Origin: Lacibacter sediminis
GTDB taxonomy: Bacteria > Bacteroidota > Bacteroidia > Chitinophagales > Chitinophagaceae
Direction of reading: 5' to 3'
NCBI RefSeq assembly: GCF_014168535.1
Contig: NZ_CP060007.1
Location: 1,240,001-1,304,000 of the forward strand
DNA length: 64,000 nucleotides
Shown: piece after piece, positions 17,799-25,699 of the stretch
How the letters are laid out: every line of letters begins with the position of its first letter
How positions within the stretch are numbered: the stretch's first letter is position 1
Made by a program: the position numbers and the translations under genes
The notes under the pieces: generated by a model
The model's input: only the letters and a program-made list of their open reading frames with translations
What the model was told of the DNA's origin: nothing
Databases searched by the model: none

Positions 17799-20700
17799 AT
17801 GCCATATAACATGAAGTATTTGCGACAACCAAAACTGCTGTTACTCACTGTCTTCTCATTTTTGACAGTTACCCTGTTTGCACAGGAAGTTACGATTACA
17901 GGTACAGTAACAAATAAAGAAAACGGCCAACCACTCGAAGGTGTATCTGTTCGTGTTAAAAACTCAACTACAGGTACAACCACGAACAATCTTGGTAAGT
18001 TTACAATTAAAGCTCCGTCTTCAGAATCTATTCTTACGTTTTCGTATGTTGGGTTTGGTATTTTTGAGCGTAAAGCCGGTGCAACAGGAGCAATAACAAT
18101 TGATCTGGAAAGGAAAGAAGACCGCATGGAAGAAGTGGTTGTTATTGGTTATGGAACTAAAAAGAGAGTAAATGTACAAGGATCTGTTGCCACCATTAAA
18201 GCAGCAGACATTGAAGATTTGCCGGTAGCAAACATTCAATCGGCATTGATCAATCGTTTACCGGGTGTAGGGGTAAACTTCAGTTCTGGTAAACCCGGTT
18301 CTACAACAACACTTAACATTCGTAACTCTACCACATTCCCCGGAGCGCCTACTGGTGTTACCAACCAGCCATTAATAGTAATTGATGGTATTATTGCCAA
18401 TCCAACACAATGGGCACAGGCGCCAAATGCAGATTGGATGGAGAATATTGATGCCAGCCAGATCGAAGACATTACCTTTTTGAAGGACGCCTCAGCTGCT
18501 ATTTACGGTGCTGCAGGTGCAAAAGGTGTTGTATTGATCACTACTAAAAAGGGTAAGGCAGGTAAACCAAAAATTTCGTACTCTGGTTATTTTGGTGTGT
18601 CAACAGAAGCAGTAAAAACAAAAACACTTACTGCTTATGAACATGCACAATTTCTCAATGATGGTTTTGAATTAAACGCAAGACCATTAACTGAGCGTTT
18701 TTCACAAGCTGATCTCGACTCATTAAAAGGTATTCCTGACAGATCATGGTACGACTATTTCTGGAAAAATGGTAAAGTGCAGCGCCATACAATTAACGTA
18801 TCGGGCGGTACAGATAAAGTAACCTTATTTGCTGGTGGTAGTTATTATAATGAAACGGGCAATTTTGGTATTACACAAAATAATAAATACAGTTTCCGTA
18901 CCGGTATGAACGCCACAATTGTGGATGGTCTCAGTGCACAGGTAAACTTTGCTTCAGACTTTAACAGGGAAAGAAGTAATAACTGGAAAAATGCAAGCTC
19001 TGAAACAGATGACGCAACTATACGTGCAATGTATCTTACACCTAAATGGATACCTGTTGAGATCAACGGCCTGCCGGTAGGTTTTGGCGGTAATGCAGCA
19101 CCGAATAACCAAACAGGTAATCCCTGGAGTATGTTGGGTGTGCACAATGCAGGTACTTACAGAGATGCAAAATCACAAGGCCTTTCTGTAAACGCATCGT
19201 TAGAATGGAAGCCGAAGTTTGTTAAAGGGCTTTCTGCAAGAGTACAATACGGAAATAACAATCGTACAAATAATGCATTAGGATATTATCCAACTTATTT
19301 GGTTTACCTCTTTCAACCAAGAGGGCAAAACGGTTTGCTCCTGTCTGATCAACTTGCTGCTACACCAACAAGAAGAGTTACCAGCCAGTCAGATCAGATC
19401 GAAGAGGGTATCACAACTTCTAAAAACTACCAGTTTATTACACAACTTGCTTATGGTCGCAAATTTGGCGAACATGATGTAGATGTGATGGTAGCATTCG
19501 ATCAGGGTGAAGCAGAAAGTAAAAACTACCTGTTATCAAAAACAGGTCAGATCGTTGCAGGTGTTGATGAATTCTGGGCGTTCAGTAACGATCCTTCAAC
19601 TTTAGGAAGTATTCAGGATGCCTTGCGTAACCCTCAATTCTTTAAAAGCTCAAAGCGTTCTTATCTCAGCAGGGCTAACTATTCATTTAAGAACAGATAT
19701 TTCTTTGAATTCATTGGCCGTGCCGATGCGTCTGTAAACTTTTTACCAACACGGAGATGGGGCTTTTTCCCAACTGTAGGTCTTGGCTGGAAGATCAGTG
19801 ATGAAAACTTTTTCAGAGATGTAATGTTTGTGAACTCGTTAAAGCTCCGTGCCAACCTTGGTATAGTGGGTGAAGACAGGGTAGGTAACCGTCTTTGGGA
19901 ATCAAGGTTTACGCAAACAACCGGCGTGGTAATTGGCAATTCAGTTACTGGCGGTTTAGATCCAAACGTTTATCCTAACCCGGACATCACATGGGAAAAA
20001 GCAAGGTCTCTCAACGTAGGTATTGATGCAACTGTGTGGGATAACAAAATCAATTTCACTGCTGATTTTTATCACCGTTATAATTACGATGGTTTTGATA
20101 CGTATTCAACAAACGTATTTCCTCCAACAGCAGGTATTCCTCCTCCTGTTGTAAACTATGGTCAGGCAATAAGCTGGGGTTCTGAATTCTCTGTTGGCTA
20201 CCGCACAAGATTTGGTAAAGACTGGGGCTTTAATGCAGATGTAAACTTTGGTTGGAGCAACAGTCAGTTGTTACAGTCATTCTATAACGAAGCTTTGCTC
20301 GGAACTTATGGACCTGATCAGATTGGTATTGCGATAGGCAGAGATCCACGCAGATACAATGGTACCAACACAGGCTACATCGCAAAAGGAATTTTGCGTA
20401 CACAGGCAGATGTGGATGCTATATTATCAAAAAATCCAAACTACTTAATTGGTGGTGCTAAACCACAGGTTGGTTTCATGGATTTTGAAGATATCAATGG
20501 TGATGGACAAATCAATGATCTTGACATCACAACCATGTACGACAAAACAAGTCCTGCTGCTTCATTTGGTATTACGTTAGGAGCAACTTACAAAGAGTTT
20601 AAACTGCAAATGAATATGAACCTGCGTATTGGTGGTAAAGTAGCGTATGACAGTGAAGCAAGAAAAGTACCTACTACAACACAAAATGCGCCTGCTTTCT

Positions 20701-21011
20701 GGGCCAACCATTGGACACCAACTAATCCCAACGGAAAATATCCGAGGGCAGATGCTCCGCTTGCAAGAGAGAACTCTACTTTCTGGCTTGTTGATGGTAC
20801 ACAAAGCCGTATTAACAATGCTGTGTTATCATATCAAATGCCAAAGAGAATTGCAGCTAAACTTAGAATTCCGGATTTAAGAGTTATGGTTACAGGTACA
20901 AACCTGTTTACTCTCATCAATCCGTTTAAATATAAAGATCCATACACTTCAAATTTTGCAAACTATCCTACACTCAGAACTATTTCATTGGGTGTTAACG
21001 CAAGTTTATAA
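17799..21011 (+). CDS. SusC/RagA-type TonB-dependent outer-membrane transporter
   Basis: The 1070-residue protein is the outer-membrane importer of the locus, energised by TonB. After the signal peptide (ending LFAQ) comes a carboxypeptidase-regulatory-like domain (TITGTVTNKENGQPLEGVSV), a TonB box (EEVVVIGYG), the plug (LPVANIQSALINRLPGVGV, DASAAIYGAAGAKGVVLITT) and a 22-strand barrel ending in the usual aromatic-rich region (LGVNASL). ATG 17811 is an alternative start giving a tighter signal peptide. Its stop codon overlaps the first possible ATG of susD by one base. It is the only SusC homologue in the window, so imported oligosaccharides from all the enzymes here likely pass through it or through transporters outside. 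Confidence 0.96.
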   Translation: MPYNMKYLRQPKLLLLTVFSFLTVTLFAQEVTITGTVTNKENGQPLEGVSVRVKNSTTGTTTNNLGKFTIKAPSSESILTFSYVGFGIFERKAGATGAITIDLERKEDRMEEVVVIGYGTKKRVNVQGSVATIKAADIEDLPVANIQSALINRLPGVGVNFSSGKPGSTTTLNIRNSTTFPGAPTGVTNQPLIVIDGIIANPTQWAQAPNADWMENIDASQIEDITFLKDASAAIYGAAGAKGVVLITTKKGKAGKPKISYSGYFGVSTEAVKTKTLTAYEHAQFLNDGFELNARPLTERFSQADLDSLKGIPDRSWYDYFWKNGKVQRHTINVSGGTDKVTLFAGGSYYNETGNFGITQNNKYSFRTGMNATIVDGLSAQVNFASDFNRERSNNWKNASSETDDATIRAMYLTPKWIPVEINGLPVGFGGNAAPNNQTGNPWSMLGVHNAGTYRDAKSQGLSVNASLEWKPKFVKGLSARVQYGNNNRTNNALGYYPTYLVYLFQPRGQNGLLLSDQLAATPTRRVTSQSDQIEEGITTSKNYQFITQLAYGRKFGEHDVDVMVAFDQGEAESKNYLLSKTGQIVAGVDEFWAFSNDPSTLGSIQDALRNPQFFKSSKRSYLSRANYSFKNRYFFEFIGRADASVNFLPTRRWGFFPTVGLGWKISDENFFRDVMFVNSLKLRANLGIVGEDRVGNRLWESRFTQTTGVVIGNSVTGGLDPNVYPNPDITWEKARSLNVGIDATVWDNKINFTADFYHRYNYDGFDTYSTNVFPPTAGIPPPVVNYGQAISWGSEFSVGYRTRFGKDWGFNADVNFGWSNSQLLQSFYNEALLGTYGPDQIGIAIGRDPRRYNGTNTGYIAKGILRTQADVDAILSKNPNYLIGGAKPQVGFMDFEDINGDGQINDLDITTMYDKTSPAASFGITLGATYKEFKLQMNMNLRIGGKVAYDSEARKVPTTTQNAPAFWANHWTPTNPNGKYPRADAPLARENSTFWLVDGTQSRINNAVLSYQMPKRIAAKLRIPDLRVMVTGTNLFTLINPFKYKDPYTSNFANYPTLRTISLGVNASL

Positions 21012-21043
21012 TGTTGAATCTTAAAACAACAAAACGAAAAAAC

Positions 21044-22897
21044 ATGAAGCAGATAAAATATACAGGTTCTTTTATACTGGCAGCCATCTTACTGCTGTCA
21101 GCTACCTTGTCGTCTTGTAAGAAAGATTCGGAGTTTTTTGATATTGAAGATCCACAGGGTATTGATTCAAGAATTTGGAATGATCCGGGAGCAATTGGAT
21201 TGTATTTAAACAGGGCATATGGTCTTATTATTCCGCAATGGCCTGCACCGGGAACAGCACCGGGAAATATTCATATTACCTCCGATGAAATGAATGGTGG
21301 CAATACAGCATTCTTATATGGTACATTACTGGAAAATAACGTAACTGATATAGGTACTGCAAGTAATAACGTTACAGCAAACCGTTACTTCGATGCAAGG
21401 AGATGTAATCTTGCACTGGAAGGAATTGATACCAGCTCTACATTGACTCCTGACGTAAAAAAAGTATTAAAAGGTCAGTTCTTTTTCCTCCGTGCATTTG
21501 TTTACTTCCGTATGGTAAATCTTTATGGTGGTGTTCCGCTGGTACTAAACGTACAGCAACTCTCTAATGACGGCGTACCCGCTGTGCCACGTTCAAAAAC
21601 AAGTGAGTGTATTGCGGCAATTGTAAAAGATCTGGATTCTGCTGCTGCAAATTTGCCAGCCAGTTGGCCAACTGCTGAAGCTGGTCGTGTAACTAGAGGT
21701 GCAGCTGCAGCAATGAAGGGTAAAGTATTGATGTATTGGGCAAGCCCGCAATTTAACCCAACCAATATTATGAGCCGTTGGGAAGATGCTTATCTTGCTA
21801 ATAAAGCAGCGTATGAGCAATGTGTTGCAGATGGCTACATCCTTATTCCAAGATATTCAGATATCTTCTTAACTGAAGATCATAAAGAAGTATTGATCGT
21901 TAGAAAATATACTACCACAAGAGATTGGGGTACTAACATTGAAGCTATTACAAGACCTATCTCAGAAGCACCGGGCGCAAGCGGGTCATTCCAGCCAACA
22001 TGGAATCTTGTTCAATCTTATCCAATGAGTAATGGATTACCAACTTCTCATGCATCATCAGGTTATAATGCCGTTCAGTTTTGGCAAAGCCGTGATCCGA
22101 GATTTGATGCAACCATTGCATACAATGGAGTATTATGGGCTTTAAGTGGAAAGACAACACGCCGTCAATGGCAATATAATAGTGTAATTGATGAAACAGC
22201 AGGTTCAATTGTTACAGGTTTTTATAACAGACGCTATTGCAACACTACACTTACACCTACGCAGGCGGCTTACGCCTCAGGTACTGGTGGTGGCAACGGA
22301 ATGGATTGGATAGAAATGCGTTTTGCTGAAGTTGTATTGAACCTGGCCGAATGTGCGAATGAAACAGGTCGTTTAGCAGAAGCAAAAACTTATACAAGAC
22401 AAACAAGACAAAGAGCGGGTATTGTTGCAGGTGCTTTTGATTACGGATTAGATGTTGCAACAGATATCGCATCGATGCGCACGCTTATTTTAAATGAGCG
22501 CCAGGTTGAGTTTGCCATGGAAGGTAAACGCTACCACGATTTAAGAAGAACAAGAAACCTGCATCTTTTATCTAACAGGCTCTCTTATAAACTTGCAGTA
22601 AAACTTCCGTATGTAGCAGGTCCGCTTCCTTCAGGGGGTCCTGTTGCCGGCAGAACATATATTGATGTGCCGAATGCGCTAGGCCAAAGACCAAGAGATA
22701 CCATCAATATCAATAACCTTGCGTCTTACACAGCCGTGTTTACAACTCCGGGAACTGTTGCTACTATTGAAGGCTCAAATGTTGTAAGTGTTCCGAGTAA
22801 ATATTATTTCTATCCATTGCCTAATTTTTTCACCCAAAATTTCTTTATTGAGCAAACAATTGGTTGGGTAAATGGCACATTCGATCCTTTGCAATAG
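21044..22897 (+). CDS. SusD/RagB-type surface glycan-binding lipoprotein
   Basis: With ATG 21044 the protein has about 617 residues and a lipoprotein signal (ILLLSATLSSC, lipid-anchored Cys followed by KK). ATG 21011 is possible but adds a basic N-terminal tail. Family features include LNRAYG, RCNLALEGID, LKGQFFFLRAFVYFRMVNLY, the TPR-like helices (GAAAAMKGKVLMYWASP), and the C-terminal RFAEVVLNLAECANETG and ILNERQVEFAMEGKRYHDLRR. It caps SusC and binds the incoming glycan. It lies directly after susC and before a small lipoprotein. Confidence 0.95.
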   Translation: MKQIKYTGSFILAAILLLSATLSSCKKDSEFFDIEDPQGIDSRIWNDPGAIGLYLNRAYGLIIPQWPAPGTAPGNIHITSDEMNGGNTAFLYGTLLENNVTDIGTASNNVTANRYFDARRCNLALEGIDTSSTLTPDVKKVLKGQFFFLRAFVYFRMVNLYGGVPLVLNVQQLSNDGVPAVPRSKTSECIAAIVKDLDSAAANLPASWPTAEAGRVTRGAAAAMKGKVLMYWASPQFNPTNIMSRWEDAYLANKAAYEQCVADGYILIPRYSDIFLTEDHKEVLIVRKYTTTRDWGTNIEAITRPISEAPGASGSFQPTWNLVQSYPMSNGLPTSHASSGYNAVQFWQSRDPRFDATIAYNGVLWALSGKTTRRQWQYNSVIDETAGSIVTGFYNRRYCNTTLTPTQAAYASGTGGGNGMDWIEMRFAEVVLNLAECANETGRLAEAKTYTRQTRQRAGIVAGAFDYGLDVATDIASMRTLILNERQVEFAMEGKRYHDLRRTRNLHLLSNRLSYKLAVKLPYVAGPLPSGGPVAGRTYIDVPNALGQRPRDTININNLASYTAVFTTPGTVATIEGSNVVSVPSKYYFYPLPNFFTQNFFIEQTIGWVNGTFDPLQ

Positions 22898-22916
22898 TTC
22901 TTAACTCAAAATTATT

Positions 22917-23855
22917 ATGACAATGAAAAAATATTTAACAGGAGTTCTTGCAGCAGGTTTGTTATTGACGGCATGCGAGAAGAAGGTAGACCCGGTTGAT
23001 ACATTTTATGTAACGGTTGATTATAAACAAACATCTCCCAAAGACATAACAGGAAACATTGAATTAAATCCCAAAGACAGTATTTATCTGAACTTTACTA
23101 TTTCGTCTCCTACCGATATGTCTTATATCGAAATACAACGAAATGGTGTTCGGATAGATACATTTCAGTTACAGAATTTAGCAAACAAAAAGAGTTTTTC
23201 TGCCATCAAAGGTTATATGGTAGATAGCTCTGCAGGGGATTATGTTTACAGAGTGCTGGCAAGAAATAACAAGGCTGTATTTATGGGCGATGGCGGAAAA
23301 CAACTGAAAGTAACAGTAAAACCGGATTTTGATTTTTGGTCATACCGCATCCTGCAGGTTCCTGATTCTGTAAGCAAAACCAATAACTGCTATTATTCAT
23401 CGGTTGATGGCAAACTTTACAGTTATACAACCGGTGCGGCAGCTTCTGCATCTATTGATTTTGGTTACTATTGGGATACAACAGGAAGAGGTACCACAGC
23501 AACAGGTGATGATTTAAAACATTGCATTTATGCATTAAGTGCACCACAAAATCAACTTGATTATTACGACATTTCTTCATGGACAAAAAATGCAACTGTC
23601 TTAAAGAAAATGCCCACTTCTGTTAATTTTATAACAGGCTTAAGGTCGGCAGGTGCTATTAATACACTGATCAAAAATAATATGACTTCAGGTACTTCAT
23701 CTAAGATAACATTGGTGAGTACAGCCGGAGGAAGTAATGTTATCGGGTTCCGCACAGTATCGGGTAAATTCGGAGCAATATCCATACGTTATGTAAATGG
23801 AGATTCTCCAAATAAAACAACATATATTGAAGTGGATGTAAAAGTGCAGAAATAA
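22917..23855 (+). CDS. SusE-position surface lipoprotein, unknown family
   Basis: A 312-residue lipoprotein (signal GLLLTACEKK) encoded right after susD. The N-terminal half reads as an Ig-like or cadherin-like beta-sandwich (IYLNFTISSPTDMSYIEIQRNG, YVYRVLARNN); the C-terminal half is also beta-rich. No catalytic motif was recognised. Position, lipid anchor and beta-sandwich build match SusE/SusF-type glycan-binding proteins of other loci, so a surface glycan-binding role is likely but inferred. A strong hairpin follows 22 bases after the stop, ending this transcription unit. ATG 22923 is an alternative start. Confidence 0.75.
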   Translation: MTMKKYLTGVLAAGLLLTACEKKVDPVDTFYVTVDYKQTSPKDITGNIELNPKDSIYLNFTISSPTDMSYIEIQRNGVRIDTFQLQNLANKKSFSAIKGYMVDSSAGDYVYRVLARNNKAVFMGDGGKQLKVTVKPDFDFWSYRILQVPDSVSKTNNCYYSSVDGKLYSYTTGAAASASIDFGYYWDTTGRGTTATGDDLKHCIYALSAPQNQLDYYDISSWTKNATVLKKMPTSVNFITGLRSAGAINTLIKNNMTSGTSSKITLVSTAGGSNVIGFRTVSGKFGAISIRYVNGDSPNKTTYIEVDVKVQK

Positions 23856-23876
23856 TTTTTGTATAACACAAATAAG

Positions 23877-23906
23877 AAAAGAGAAAGTGTTATCACTTTC
23901 TCTTTT
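23877..23906 (+). terminator. Hairpin terminator after the SusCD operon
   Basis: A perfect 13-bp stem (AAAAGAGAAAGTG / CACTTTCTCTTTT) closes a 4-base loop TTAT; the descending arm is T-rich. It starts 22 bases after the lipoprotein stop codon and separates this operon from the pectate lyase gene. Confidence 0.8.
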
Positions 23907-23960
23907 CATTAGAGCAAGATTGAGTGTAAGAAATCGTCATAAAAGATATAAATCAGAATC

Positions 23961-25607
23961 ATGAATTTACTTCGTAAAAGAATTTGCACAGTTGCAGTTT
24001 GGTTAGCAGCAGCAGGAAGTGCATTTGCACAATATCCTGATATTCCAAAAGATGTTCAGCAGGCATCTGATTCATTAATGCGTGCTGCCAACAAACATTC
24101 CGATTCTGCATGGCAGGTTGCATGGCCAATTATTCAGAAAGAAGCAAAAGAAGGCCGGCCTTATATTCCATGGGCTTCACGTGTGGATGAATTACCACAA
24201 TCAGACATACTTGCATTTCCAGGTGCAGAAGGTGGTGGCCGGTTCAGCTTTGGTGGCCGGGGTGGTAAAGTATATGTTGTTACAAATTTAAATGATGATG
24301 GTCCCGGCAGTTTACGTTGGGCTTGTGAACAAGGCGGTGCAAGAACGGTTGTGTTTAATGTTGCGGGCATCATTCGTTTGAAAACACCATTGATGATCCG
24401 TGCGCCTTATATCACTATTGCAGGACAAACAGCTCCCGGTGATGGTGTATGTATTGCAGGTGAAAGTGTTTGGATCAACACACATGATGTGATCATTCGT
24501 TATATGCGTTTCCGCAGAGGTGAAACATGGGTTGGCAGAAGAGATGATGCAATTGGTGGTAATCCCATAGGAAATATCATCATCGATCACGTTAGTGCAA
24601 CATGGGGTTTGGATGAGAACATGAGTATGTATCGTCACATGTACAACGACAGTACAGGAAAAATTGAAGATAAATTCGGTACAGTAAATATTACGATTCA
24701 GAATTCTATTTTTGGAGAAGCTCTTGATACATGGAACCATGCATTTGGCAGCACCTTAGGTGGTGAGAATTGCACCTTCATGCGTAACCTTTGGGCCAAC
24801 AATGCAGGCCGTAATCCTTCCGTTGGTTGGAATGGTATTTTCAACTTCGCTAACAATGTTATTTTTAATTGGGTACATAGAAGTATTGATGGTGGAGATT
24901 ACAGAGCACAATATAATATCATCAACAATTATTTTAAACCAGGTCCTGCTACCCCAAAGAATAATGTAGGTCATCGTATTTTAAAACCTGAAAGCGGAAG
25001 AAGCAAACTCAAAGACAAATTTTATGGTCGTGCATATGTGCATGGCAATATCATGGAAGGTTATCCTGCAATTACCAAAGACAACTGGAATGGTGGTGTG
25101 CAGGTAGAAGAAGAAGGCGATGCAGGTGAATATCTTGCAAGTATCAAATGGCCCAAACCTTTACCAATGGCACCAATCACGATCTTATCTGCCGAAGAAG
25201 CAAAAGTATATGTGCTTACAAACGCAGGTGCAACATTACCAAAGCGTGATGCAGTTGATGCAAGAATTGTAAAACAGGTTACAACCGGAAAAATTGAAAT
25301 TGCTCCGAATGTAAAATTGCCTGAATCTCAGTTCAAGCATCGTCGGATGCCGATTGATTCTTACAAGATCGGTATCATCACAGATCCTTCACAGGTAGGT
25401 GGTTATCCTGAATACAAAGGAACGCCTTATCTCGATAGTGATAATGATGGCATACCTGATGCATATGAAGCAAAGAACGGGTTGAATGCGAAAGATGCTT
25501 CTGATGCAGGTAAAATTGCAAAGAATGGCTACAGTAATATTGAAAATTACCTGAACAGTGTGGTGAATGTGAAAAATGTAAAACCAACGCCAGCGGTGAA
25601 AAAATAA
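23961..25607 (+). CDS. PL1-family pectate lyase, secreted
   Basis: This 548-residue protein (signal peptide ending AFAQ) should cleave de-esterified polygalacturonan by beta-elimination. The mature part opens ILAFPGAEGGGRFSFGGRGG, then VYVVTNLNDDGPGSLRWAC and the helix strands ITIAGQTAPGDGVCIAG, VIIRYMRFRRGE, RRDDAIGG and IIIDHVSATWGLDENMS, where calcium-binding acids and the catalytic basic residues are expected. The C-terminus has a calcium-loop of thrombospondin-type-3 style (DSDNDGIPDAYE), usual in Bacteroidota PL1 enzymes. It follows the hairpin terminator, so it begins a separate unit. Confidence 0.92.
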   Translation: MNLLRKRICTVAVWLAAAGSAFAQYPDIPKDVQQASDSLMRAANKHSDSAWQVAWPIIQKEAKEGRPYIPWASRVDELPQSDILAFPGAEGGGRFSFGGRGGKVYVVTNLNDDGPGSLRWACEQGGARTVVFNVAGIIRLKTPLMIRAPYITIAGQTAPGDGVCIAGESVWINTHDVIIRYMRFRRGETWVGRRDDAIGGNPIGNIIIDHVSATWGLDENMSMYRHMYNDSTGKIEDKFGTVNITIQNSIFGEALDTWNHAFGSTLGGENCTFMRNLWANNAGRNPSVGWNGIFNFANNVIFNWVHRSIDGGDYRAQYNIINNYFKPGPATPKNNVGHRILKPESGRSKLKDKFYGRAYVHGNIMEGYPAITKDNWNGGVQVEEEGDAGEYLASIKWPKPLPMAPITILSAEEAKVYVLTNAGATLPKRDAVDARIVKQVTTGKIEIAPNVKLPESQFKHRRMPIDSYKIGIITDPSQVGGYPEYKGTPYLDSDNDGIPDAYEAKNGLNAKDASDAGKIAKNGYSNIENYLNSVVNVKNVKPTPAVKK

Positions 25608-25663
25608 TCAACACCGGTTATAGAGTTCTGTTTTGTATCTTTTAGTAAGCAAAAGGCCGACAG

Positions 25664-25672
25664 TAACTTTAG
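25664..25672 (+). promoter_or_regulatory. Possible -7 box (TAACTTTAG) before the 25700 gene
   Basis: TAACTTTAG fits the TAnnTTTx -7 shape, 18 bases after a TTTTAG that could act as the -33 region. The intervening AAGGCCGACAG resembles the AAGGCTGACAG of the 16892 element, but the spacing to the -7 box differs. Only 27 bases lie between this box and the GTG start. Confidence 0.35.
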
Positions 25673-25699
25673 CGTGTATTTAAAATCAACCGGCAAACA

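Noticed and set aside
24312..24740. 142-residue minus-strand open frame in the pectate lyase gene
   Set aside because: Antisense shadow of conserved PL1 motifs, with Cys/Thr/Ile-rich composition typical of such shadows.
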